Positions 1 to 6,355 of a stretch of 10,530 nt of DNA are shown here, in pieces. The stretch covers positions 1-10,530 of the forward strand of contig CAIWNO010000041.1 of NCBI GenBank assembly GCA_903914045.1, given 5' to 3'. The notes beneath the pieces are model-generated. The model searched no databases. It was not told the origin of the DNA and worked only from the letters and a program-made list of their open reading frames with translations. The DNA is from an uncultured bacterium (GTDB lineage: Bacteria > Planctomycetota > Phycisphaerae > Phycisphaerales > SM1A02). A program made the position numbers and the translations under genes. Each line of letters begins with the position of its first letter. The stretch's first letter is position 1.

Positions 1-194
1 CAGTGTTCGAGCAGCTTGTGCGAGGTTGATCCGTCTTTGGCCTTGGCGACATGCTCCATCAGCACCACCACGCGGCCAACACCTGCCACCAAGTCCATCG
101 CACCGCCCATACCCTTGACCATCTTGCCCGGAATCATCCAGTTGGCGAGATCGCCGGTTTCAGACACCTGCATGGCGCCGAGAATGGCCAGGTT
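1..194 (-). pseudogene. CoA-transferase subunit B fragment, left mirrored arm (partial)
   Basis: On the minus strand this stretch translates without a stop into the middle of a succinyl-CoA:3-oxoacid (acetoacetate-type) CoA-transferase B subunit. Family blocks seen are LAILGAMQVSETGDLANWM, IPGKMVKGMGGAMDLV and then VVVLMEH. Its C-terminus lies left of the window. Reading back past position 194-203 the homology ends abruptly, because the sequence becomes the reverse complement of a second, diverged copy on the plus strand. The N-terminal part, which in this family carries the catalytic glutamate (SENG-type motif), is therefore absent. Codon choice here (CTG, GTG, GCC, ATC) looks somewhat more GC-rich than in the right arm. 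Family membership is clear. Whether this is a real gene remnant or half of a sequencing/assembly chimera cannot be decided from the window. Confidence 0.8.
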
Positions 195-208
195 GATCTT
201 GCCATTCT
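181..208. repeat. Inverted-repeat junction of the two scoB arms
   Basis: AGAATGGC at 181-188 is matched exactly by GCCATTCT at 201-208, around a 12-base centre. The symmetry axis falls between 194 and 195, and homologous codons of the two coding arms are equidistant from it: Asn/Asp, Leu, Ala, Ile and Leu on each side. The perfect 8-base arms are simply where both copies use identical codons; beyond them the mirror continues as about 79% identity over 117 bases by my hand alignment. It therefore marks a breakpoint and is not a regulatory operator. Confidence 0.75.
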
Positions 209-566
209 GGGCGCGATGGAAGTGAGCCAGACTGGCGACCTTGCCAATTGGATGATTCCAGGAAAGTTGGTCAAGGGCATGGGCGGTGCCATGGATTTGG
301 TGGCGGGCGTGAAGCGGCGCGTAGTGGTGATGGATCATTGCAACAAAAAAGGTGAGAGCAAAGTGTTGCCCAAGTGCACGCTGCCGCTGACGGGTTTGTC
401 ATGCGTAGATTTGTTAATCACCGATTTATGCGTGATGGAATTTGATCGCAAGCGCGAGCGATTTGTGCTGCTGGAATTGGCGCCGGGCGTGACCGTTGAC
501 GAAATCAAGGCAAAAACAGCCGCGGAATTCATAATTGATGCGCCACCTATTGCCGTGCGCTTGTAA
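195..566 (+). pseudogene. CoA-transferase subunit B fragment, right mirrored arm, N-terminus missing
   Basis: The plus strand encodes the last 123 residues of a 3-oxoacid CoA-transferase B subunit and ends at a TAA (564-566). Visible blocks are DLAILGAMEVSQTGDLANWM, PGKLVKGMGGAMDLVAGV, KCTLPLTGLSCVDLLITD and ELAPGVTVDEIKAKTAAEF, in family order up to a normal C-terminus. B subunits are usually about 210-220 residues, so roughly the first 90 are missing, including the catalytic glutamate region. The frame stays open leftward to an ATG at 51, but that part is only the antisense of the left arm and is not CoA-transferase. The intact enzyme would move CoA from succinyl-CoA to acetoacetate together with an A subunit; no A subunit is in the window. 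As it stands the fragment cannot make an active enzyme. Confidence 0.85.
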
Positions 567-706
567 GCGTTCTAGTTGAAACACAAAGTTTACTTGCGAT
601 TGCTTTTCAATTTTCTTGGGCCCGCTACCACATGCGTTGATACATGCCTTACTCCATGTGCTGGTAGGTCTGCGCAGCCAATGCAACAGAACATTGTGAA
701 AGAGAA

Positions 707-743
707 AGGCCGCCCCCTCTGATCGGACGAGAGGAGACGGCCT
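707..743 (-). terminator. Rho-independent terminator downstream of fliA
   Basis: AGGCCG (707-712) pairs with CGGCCT (738-743). Inside this, CCCCTCT (714-720) pairs with AGAGGAG (730-736) with one mismatch, leaving a 9-base loop. On the minus strand the stem is followed by a T-rich run (TTTCTCTTTC), as expected for an intrinsic terminator. It lies 30 bases past the fliA stop codon. On the plus strand no T-run follows, so it probably serves only the leftward flagellar transcript. Confidence 0.75.
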
Positions 744-772
744 AGTGAAGTGAAGATCTCAGATGGATTTGT

Positions 773-1792
773 TCAGAGATCCGTCACGCGATGTTTCATC
801 TGGGCTTTCAATCGCGCCAAGATGGAAGAGTGCATTTGACTCACGCGGCTTTCAGAGAGATCAAGCGTGAGACCAATTTCTTTCATGGTCATTTCTTCGT
901 AGTAGTACAGAATCAGAATCAAGCGCTCGGAGCGGCTCAAGCCCTTGGTCAACAAAGCTTGCACATCGATGCGCTGAATGCGATCAGTTGGCATCTCCTG
1001 ACGGCGATCACTGGCCACATCCATTTCGCGTGATTCGTTTCCAGAATCCTTGTCATTCCATTTGCGATTCAAACTGACAATGCCCACTGGCTTGGAGTCG
1101 CGATTGAGTTTCTCAAAGTCATCTGGATTCATTTGCAAACGCTCGGCCACTTCATCCTCGGTGGCCTTCTGCCCGTGCTCCATTTCAATGGCTTTTTTGG
1201 CGCGATCCATAATGGTGGTGCGACTGCGCACAAGCCGCGGAACCCAATCCATGGCGCGAAGCTCGTCAAAGATGGCGCCACGAATGCGCTGGGCGCAATA
1301 GGTTTCAAACTTGACATTGCGGCTCAGGTCGAACGAGTTAATGGCGTCCATTAAGCCAAAAAGACCAGCGCTGGTGAGGTCGTCCACGTCCACTTCGGCG
1401 GGCAAACGCTTGTGCATTCGCTCGGCGGTATAGCGAACCACCTCGCGGTAGCGCTCCATGAGGCGATTGCGAATTTGTTGGCGCTCTGAAGAGTCACGCG
1501 CGCATTCGCTGAACATTTTCCAAACCACATTCACGCTTTCGGGCGTGTCCATGGGCAGGTCCGCAATGGACGGCGCTTTCGCACGAACCGCTTTTTTGGT
1601 CCGAGGTTTTTCAGTTGCCACATTTCCCGCGGGAACTGCCTCTGAACGACCGGATATGCGGGAGGGACTTGAACGCTTTGTATTTGTAATACGCGATGAT
1701 GAAGTTGCTGGCGATTTTTTCGCCACATCTTTCACCGGCTTGTCAGCGCGGGCTGCGTTTGTACGCGAGGCCTGCGTGTTTAACTTGGACAT
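773..1792 (-). CDS. fliA: RNA polymerase sigma factor FliA (sigma-28, flagellar)
   Basis: This 339-residue sigma-70-family factor is of the FliA/WhiG class. It directs RNA polymerase to late flagellar genes and is normally restrained by the anti-sigma factor FlgM. Region 2 covers about residues 104-185 (DDLTSAGLFGLMDAINSFD, then FETYCAQRIRGAIFDELRA and DWVPR). Region 3 covers about 190-265. Region 4 covers about 277-335, with the helix-turn-helix EMTMKEIGLTLDLSESRVSQ. The start at 1792 is chosen because AAGGAG lies 7 bases upstream; an in-frame ATG at 1846 would add 18 residues and has no such support. Residues 1 to about 80 are a basic Lys/Ser/Thr/Ala/Pro-rich extension, where FliA proteins (about 240-260 residues) have almost nothing. 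The gene is last in the flagellar block, after a 399-base gap, and so may have its own promoter. A good terminator follows. The FliA call is secure; the role of the extension is unknown. Confidence 0.93.
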   Translation of the reverse strand: MSKLNTQASRTNAARADKPVKDVAKKSPATSSSRITNTKRSSPSRISGRSEAVPAGNVATEKPRTKKAVRAKAPSIADLPMDTPESVNVVWKMFSECARDSSERQQIRNRLMERYREVVRYTAERMHKRLPAEVDVDDLTSAGLFGLMDAINSFDLSRNVKFETYCAQRIRGAIFDELRAMDWVPRLVRSRTTIMDRAKKAIEMEHGQKATEDEVAERLQMNPDDFEKLNRDSKPVGIVSLNRKWNDKDSGNESREMDVASDRRQEMPTDRIQRIDVQALLTKGLSRSERLILILYYYEEMTMKEIGLTLDLSESRVSQMHSSILARLKAQMKHRVTDL

Positions 1793-2191
1793 GCGGTCGC
1801 TCCTTGACCTAAAGCCCATCAACCAGCCACCCCCGCGGGGCGACATGGCGCAATATCTCGCGGAAAATGCACCCGCGAATCTTGATGTGCCGAATCCTTG
1901 GCAACACCTGAGATGGATGCAGTCTAACTGAAGAGTTCAAGTGTGCAAGTGCAAGTTGAATACTTCATCAAAATTATTATTTCCCACTTGTGGGTGAAGT
2001 TGAAAATCATCGGCCAAGCAAATGCATTGGTATGGATTCAAAGTTGTCGCCCTCCATTTGGTTTTGTGCGCCATGAATACGGATGCGATTTCGTTCGCCA
2101 GTGCTTCAAGCTAGACAGTAGACGTCAGTTTTTTTTCAGACGTAGGATTTATGGCAACAATGGCACGCCAAATGCCAGCCTGTGATCAAGG
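1793..2191. other. Intergenic region upstream of fliA, no convincing gene
   Basis: These 399 bases lie between the stop of the small minus-strand gene and the fliA start. An open plus-strand frame at 1943-2185 (80 codons) has no recognisable protein character, and I do not call it. The region holds the fliA Shine-Dalgarno sequence, a short hairpin CCCAC-TT-GTGGG at 1983-1994, a weak hairpin TGGCA-N7-TGCCA at 2161-2177 just past the upstream gene, and a run of eight T at 2130-2137 flanked by two AGACGT copies. Its length inside an otherwise overlapping operon suggests a transcription boundary and a separate fliA promoter. Confidence 0.6.
2007..2014 (-). promoter_or_regulatory. Possible sigma-28 -10-like element upstream of fliA
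   Basis: On the minus strand the octamer GCCGATGA matches the sigma-28 -10 consensus GCCGATAA at 7 of 8 positions. The expected -35 TAAA about 15 bases further upstream is not clearly present. It lies about 215 bases before the fliA start codon. If used, FliA would activate its own gene. One near-match in 399 bases is weak evidence. Confidence 0.2.
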
Positions 2192-2482
2192 TCACTGTTG
2201 CGGCTTGGAATCATGCGCGTGACTCATGACATCCTGCTGCGCAGCCTGTTGTTGACGCCGCTCACGCTGCGCATAAATAGCGGAAATAAGCCTAATTTTA
2301 CGCATTTCTTTGGGCATAGTTGAAGCGAACGCGCGCACCACCAACGTGGTTTTTCTCCACCAGAAATAGCCAGATCGAGTGATGGACATCATTTCAAATC
2401 CATCTGGATGGTCGGCGTGGGCTTGCGCAATGGTTTCATTTTCATTTGCGCCTATATAGCGATGGGTGTGTACGGAATTCAT
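2192..2482 (-). CDS. Small unknown protein translationally coupled to flhA
   Basis: The gene encodes 96 residues that I do not recognise with confidence. It is likely real: its ATG overlaps the flhA stop codon (ATGA), and GAGGTG lies 5 bases upstream, inside the end of flhA. The first 50 residues (HTHRYIGANENETIAQA, then MMSITRSGYFWWRKTTLVVR) look like a small alpha/beta domain: helix, strand, a Gly-aromatic turn, then strand. This faintly recalls the Jag_N domain, or the N-terminal domain of FlhF, whose gene often follows flhA. The rest (KEMRKIRLISAIYAQRERRQ, then Gln/Ala/His-rich) is charged. There is no signal peptide or membrane segment, so it is probably cytoplasmic. The position implies a flagellar role; the domain resemblance is my inference. 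There is no GTPase domain, so it is not a complete FlhF. Confidence 0.72.
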   Translation of the reverse strand: MNSVHTHRYIGANENETIAQAHADHPDGFEMMSITRSGYFWWRKTTLVVRAFASTMPKEMRKIRLISAIYAQRERRQQQAAQQDVMSHAHDSKPQQ

Positions 2483-4575
2483 TGAATCACCTCAGTTCGC
2501 GCTGATTCAGCCATGACTAATTCAACATCATCTGGAATTTCTTCACGTGAGAGTACAGACACATCACCTAATCGACCGCGCAATGCGCGGCTTACGGCCC
2601 CACGAAGATGCGTTGGAGTGACCACGACCGCGGGTCGTCCTTGACGAAGAAGATCGCGAAGACCAGGCGCGACACATCGAAGTAATTTTTCAGCGGCGGC
2701 GGCTTCGGGCACAACGCTGCGTTGAGCCGCGGTGAATACTCCGCTTGAAATCATCAAAGATTCGTCCATGCAGACTGCGTATAAAATCCTTTTGCCGCTG
2801 GAGTTACGCGTGATCAATCGCTCACATACATCGCTTGAAACCACGCTGCGAACCACCGCGATAGTTTGCTCCGGCAACGCCGTGGCCGGCATGGACACCA
2901 TGAGCTCCACTATTTTTTCCATGTCCCGTATAGCCACGCCTTCGCGCAAAAGTTCCTGCAAAATGCCGCGCACCCGATCCAGGCTCCACGTTGGCGGCGC
3001 CAACATGCAAGCCAAGTTTGGCGAGCGCACGCGAAGTCGCTCAAGTATTTTGGCGGTCTCCTCAAGCGTGATCAATTCCCAGGCTTTTTTACGCAGAATC
3101 TCCAACAAATGCGTGGCCAACACGCCGCCAGCATCGGCGATGGCGAACCCCTGCCCCTCAAGATTTTGAGCAGCCGAAGCGTCAACCCAAATTGCTGGCA
3201 AACCAAACGCTGGTTCCGTGGCTAATTCGCCTTCAACATTGGGCACGCCGCCTTTGGGATCCATGATCAACATGTGGTCTGGCCGAAGTACGCCCCCACC
3301 AACCGCCGCGCCGCGCATTCGAATGACATACGAATCAGCCGGCAAATTTGGGTCGTCACGAATTCTGACCGAGGGAACAACAACGCCAAGTTCCATGGCC
3401 AAGCGCCGCCGCACACCAGCGACCAATGACAGCAATCCAGACTCGGCGCGCTCTTCATGCGCCAACGTCAATAAGTCAAGACCAAGATCAATGCTGATGG
3501 GTTCAATCACAAGCGCATCTTCTAAAGATTCCGATGCGCTAAACGCCGAGCGCTGCGCTTGCGCGGCCAATTGCTTTGCGGCCAATTGCACGCGACCAAT
3601 CCACCATGCCGCGGCGGCAAGAAGTAGCGACGCGCCTAAAAGTGGAATGGTGGGAAGCGGCGTCATGGCCAACACCGCAAGCAAGCCCGCCACAATCCAC
3701 AAGGTGACAGGTCGCGCGCCAAGTTGGCTAGGTATTTCCGCCCCTAATGTTTCGCCACTGGCGGCTTTGGCGGCCACCAATCCAGAAGCCGTTGCCACCA
3801 AAAATGCGGGGATTTGCGTGACTAAACCATCACCCACCGCCAGCAGCGTGAACACGCGCAGCGACTCGGCAACGGTCCAATTTTTCTGGATCATGCCCAC
3901 CAAAAAACCGCCCACGATATTCACAAGCACAATCACAATTCCAGCCACGGCGTCGCCGCGCACAAAGCGACCGGCGCCATCCATGGCTCCATGAAAATCC
4001 GCCTCGCGCAAAACAACTTCGCGCCGCTCGCTGGCCTCTTTCGCGGTGATGGCGCCCGAAGCCACATCCGCGTCGATGGCCATTTGTCTTCCAGGCAACG
4101 CGTCAAGCGCAAAGCGCGCCGACACTTCACCCATGCGCACTGAACCGCGCGTGACCACCACAAACTGCACAACCACCAACATGGCAAACACACTCAGACC
4201 AACGATTGGATTGCTGCCCGCTGCAATTTCACCAAAGGCCTCAATCACGGAGCCCGCCACGGCGCGTCCCGCTTCTGGCGTGCTGGCATCCATACCCAAA
4301 ATTAAACGCGTGCTGGCAATGTTGATGCCTAGTCGCAGCAGCGTGGTGCCCAACACCAACGCTGGAAACACGCTGAAATCAAGTGGTTTTCGCATGTTCG
4401 CGGCGGTGGCAAGCACCAAGCCGCTCAGCGCAAAGTTAATGGCGATCAACGCGTCCATGGCCATTGGTGGTAGCGGAACAACCAGCACCGCCACCAGTGC
4501 GATGAACGCCGCGGGTACCAACCACTCCATGCGCAACGCTGGTTTGTTCTGTGTGTCGCTCAGGTTTGGAATCAT
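2479..4575 (-). CDS. flhA: Flagellar type III export gate protein FlhA
   Basis: FlhA is the large inner-membrane export-gate subunit. It forms a nonameric ring, couples proton motive force to export, and docks chaperone-substrate complexes through its cytoplasmic domain. At 698 residues it is full length. About eight hydrophobic segments fill residues 17-330, and the FHIPEP-family signature FHGAMDGAGRFVRGDAVAG (194-212) includes the conserved Asp in RGDA, here residue 208. A linker at about 330-360 leads to the cytoplasmic domain (about 360-690), with DPKGGVPNVEGELATEPAFG typical of the family. The start is the ATG at 4575, with GGAG 10 bases upstream; it overlaps the stop of the flhB-like gene (ATGA), and its own end overlaps the next small gene. 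No damage is visible. It therefore looks functional even though its neighbour lacks a key domain. Confidence 0.96.
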   Translation of the reverse strand: MIPNLSDTQNKPALRMEWLVPAAFIALVAVLVVPLPPMAMDALIAINFALSGLVLATAANMRKPLDFSVFPALVLGTTLLRLGINIASTRLILGMDASTPEAGRAVAGSVIEAFGEIAAGSNPIVGLSVFAMLVVVQFVVVTRGSVRMGEVSARFALDALPGRQMAIDADVASGAITAKEASERREVVLREADFHGAMDGAGRFVRGDAVAGIVIVLVNIVGGFLVGMIQKNWTVAESLRVFTLLAVGDGLVTQIPAFLVATASGLVAAKAASGETLGAEIPSQLGARPVTLWIVAGLLAVLAMTPLPTIPLLGASLLLAAAAWWIGRVQLAAKQLAAQAQRSAFSASESLEDALVIEPISIDLGLDLLTLAHEERAESGLLSLVAGVRRRLAMELGVVVPSVRIRDDPNLPADSYVIRMRGAAVGGGVLRPDHMLIMDPKGGVPNVEGELATEPAFGLPAIWVDASAAQNLEGQGFAIADAGGVLATHLLEILRKKAWELITLEETAKILERLRVRSPNLACMLAPPTWSLDRVRGILQELLREGVAIRDMEKIVELMVSMPATALPEQTIAVVRSVVSSDVCERLITRNSSGKRILYAVCMDESLMISSGVFTAAQRSVVPEAAAAEKLLRCVAPGLRDLLRQGRPAVVVTPTHLRGAVSRALRGRLGDVSVLSREEIPDDVELVMAESARTEVIQ

Positions 4576-5285
4576 GATCGCTTCTCCATTGAGCGGCTTG
4601 CACTGTAACGTGATGGCCGACGAGACACGCGACCTTCACCAGACTCTCGCGCGGCTTCGCGTGCCTCTGCGCTTGTCAAACGAATGCTCGACTCGAATGT
4701 ATTGCGCGCCTTGAAGCGCTGCACGATCGACGCCACGCACAACGTGATCGCGGCACCAAGAGTTGTCATTGCAATCATTCCAAGCACGGACCACACCACG
4801 TTGGACAAGGAATCTGAACTCCATGTTGAAATATTTTTTAGCCATGGCCACGCGAAAGCCAGGCTTGTTGCCATGGTGGCGATGGCCACAAGAACTCCCG
4901 CACAAACACTTGGAATGCGCTGAAAAATGGAGCTGCGCGGCCGCATTTTCCAGGACCCAATTCGTATCCACGTTCCATGCGCGCTGGCGTGACCCAACAG
5001 CGCGGCAAGCAACGCAATGATGACAAGCCACAATACAGGTGTTATGGCGTTGATCCATATTTGCATTGGTGAATGCGTTGAAGTCAGTTGAAATAGGTCG
5101 CGAGTCATTTCCACAAGCGAGCCAATCCACAGCGGCATGGCCAATGACGCAAGCGCAATAAAAAATACAATTCCAAGAAATGAAGCAAGCCAACTCGCTC
5201 GTGGCCCGTGGCCTTGTGAAACCACTTGATCGCGTTTGGAAGGCGACGGTGGATGAATGCGCTCAGCGGATTCACTGGACATCAT
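4572..5285 (-). CDS. flhB: FlhB-like export gate protein lacking the C-terminal NPTH domain
   Basis: FlhB is the export-gate subunit that wraps around FliPQR; its cytoplasmic domain cleaves itself at Asn-Pro-Thr-His and switches substrate class from rod/hook to filament. This 237-residue protein has the N-terminal Pro/Lys/Arg-rich leader (PPSPSKRDQ), four hydrophobic segments (about 33-53, 80-100, 127-147, 164-188) and the start of the linker (ESSIRLTSAEAREAARESGEG), which matches the typical LRMT-QE-R-E--E-EG pattern. It then ends in a basic Ser/Arg tail. FlhB is normally about 350-380 residues, so the whole autocleavage domain is missing. The internal cytoplasmic loop is also short and diverged. 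The ATG at 5285 has GGAG 7 bases upstream and overlaps the fliR stop; the stop codon overlaps flhA. A frameshift cannot restore the domain, because flhA begins at once. The FlhB call rests on linker similarity, topology and position. Confidence 0.68.
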   Translation of the reverse strand: MMSSESAERIHPPSPSKRDQVVSQGHGPRASWLASFLGIVFFIALASLAMPLWIGSLVEMTRDLFQLTSTHSPMQIWINAITPVLWLVIIALLAALLGHASAHGTWIRIGSWKMRPRSSIFQRIPSVCAGVLVAIATMATSLAFAWPWLKNISTWSSDSLSNVVWSVLGMIAMTTLGAAITLCVASIVQRFKARNTFESSIRLTSAEAREAARESGEGRVSRRPSRYSASRSMEKRS

Positions 5286-6013
5286 GGTGAAACTCCCGTG
5301 GCAATCTTCGCAAGCGTATTCTGAATGAACACATTTTCGCTTGTCCAAATTACGCCGCAAGTGGCCAACGCGGCCGCAATGCCCACGGCGGCGCGTGAGC
5401 CAAATCCAGCGGAAAACGTGGAGAAACCAGGCACAATGCGCACCACCAATGCGGCCACCGCTGTGACGGTGGCCAGCACGCCCACAACTGGCAAGCACGC
5501 TTTGAATCCGACCACCATGGCCGCGTCAAGCAACAATGCCACCGAGTTGACGAAGTCACTTTGAGCGAATGTTCCAGGCGGTAGCGTGCGAACGCTTGCG
5601 GCCGCGGTGATGGCGATCGTTTGAATTCCACCCACAGCGACAAAGATGGTGATGGCGCTCCATGTAAAAAGCATTTCGGCGGCGTTGGCTTCTCCATCAA
5701 TTGCGGGGTCGTATGTTTGCGCCAGTGACAATCCCATTTGCTCACCAATGACTCGTCCACACACGCGAAGTGCTTCAACAGAAATCGCGGCGAGCAAACC
5801 AATGAACGCGCCAATGGAAATTTCAATCACAACTTGTGGCAATGAAATGGTGGTGATCATGGAATCAGCCGCGGCAATTGGCGCCGCCGCCCAACCCGCA
5901 GCGGCCGCAAAAGCCATGCGAAAACGCCATGGAATCATGGTAAAAGCTGGTGCGAACATGGCCGCTCCAACGGCGCGCGCCGCGCCAGCAACGGCGATCG
6001 CAGACACGCTCAC
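5282..6013 (-). CDS. fliR: Flagellar export gate protein FliR
   Basis: FliR is one of the three proteins (FliP5-FliQ4-FliR1) that build the helical export pore in the flagellar basal body. The product has 243 residues, close to the usual 250-260. Several hydrophobic segments run through the chain. The family-like cytoplasmic stretch CGRVIGEQMGLSLAQTYDP, following the helix IGAFIGLLAAISVEALR, is the clearest identifier, and a PGFSTFSAGF segment follows near the C-terminus. The start is a GTG at 6013, directly after the fliQ TAA, with a perfect AGGAGG 7 bases upstream inside the end of fliQ. The end overlaps the flhB-like start. Order and spacing are those of a classic fliPQR-flhBA operon. Confidence 0.9.
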   Translation of the reverse strand: MSVSAIAVAGAARAVGAAMFAPAFTMIPWRFRMAFAAAAGWAAAPIAAADSMITTISLPQVVIEISIGAFIGLLAAISVEALRVCGRVIGEQMGLSLAQTYDPAIDGEANAAEMLFTWSAITIFVAVGGIQTIAITAAASVRTLPPGTFAQSDFVNSVALLLDAAMVVGFKACLPVVGVLATVTAVAALVVRIVPGFSTFSAGFGSRAAVGIAAALATCGVIWTSENVFIQNTLAKIATGVSP

Positions 6014-6304
6014 TTAACAACCTCCTATGACGTTGAACAAACTCAAGTCCAACACACTGCCCATCATCATCACGGCGAAGTCCACCATTTTTGAACTCAT
6101 CCAACCCGCCAAGGCAATGGCCACCAACGCCACCGCGATCAAGCGTGGCGCGAACGCGGCGGCCGCGTCTTGCACATTGGACAGCGACTGAATGAAACCA
6201 GAGATGAGTCCCACAAGAAGTCCGACCACCAAAAGTGGCAACGCCAACACCAACGCCGCTGATAGCGCGGACCGCAACGCATCGACCATGTCGGCCTCAG
6301 TCAT
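6014..6304 (-). CDS. fliQ: Flagellar export gate protein FliQ
   Basis: FliQ is a small two-helix membrane protein that packs around the FliP/FliR pore. The product has 96 residues against a usual length of about 89. It shows the amphipathic start TEADMVDALRSAL, a first membrane hairpin with PLLVVGLLVGLISGFIQSLS, the loop NVQDAAAAFAPRLIA, and a second helix ending GWMSSKMVDF, all matching the family pattern. The ATG at 6304 is preferred because CAGGTG lies 6 bases upstream and the protein then begins as FliQ should; an in-frame TTG at 6346 would add 14 unlike residues. It lies 51 bases after fliP and abuts fliR. The tail after the second helix (SLFNVIGGC) is a little longer than usual, and its codons contain the fliR ribosome binding site. 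Confidence 0.92.
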   Translation of the reverse strand: MTEADMVDALRSALSAALVLALPLLVVGLLVGLISGFIQSLSNVQDAAAAFAPRLIAVALVAIALAGWMSSKMVDFAVMMMGSVLDLSLFNVIGGC

Positions 6305-6355
6305 GGTTGACACCTGCGTTGAATATGAAATCTTGCATTTGATCAACAGGCATTT

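Noticed and set aside
51..194. N-terminal extension of the plus-strand scoB frame from an ATG at 51 (MLHQHHHAAN...).
   Set aside because: It is the antisense of the left scoB arm and bears no relation to a CoA-transferase N-terminus.
1458..1931. Plus-strand open frame of 157 codons over the fliA N-terminal region.
   Set aside because: It overlaps fliA and its ribosome binding site, and the product has no recognisable domain.
2161..2177. TGGCAC at 2161 followed by ATGCC looked like a sigma-54 -24/-12 promoter.
   Set aside because: The -12 half is poor, the match is part of a small palindrome, and no plus-strand gene lies downstream.
1943..2185. Plus-strand 80-codon frame in the gap upstream of fliA.
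   Set aside because: It has no ribosome binding site, mixed aromatic/basic low-information sequence and no neighbour in the same direction.
2700..2745. VVVTPTHLRGAV near the FlhA C-terminus resembles the FlhB motif NPTH, as if the lost FlhB cleavage domain had moved to FlhA.
   Set aside because: It lies where every FlhA has a VV-x-x-P-x-x-R segment before the final EIP-D-VE, the key Asn is absent, and flhA keeps its normal length.
3218..3994. Long plus-strand open frame (258 codons) inside flhA.
   Set aside because: It is antisense to the conserved flhA coding sequence; its Thr/Ser/Ala/Pro-rich product is what the complement of this codon bias gives.
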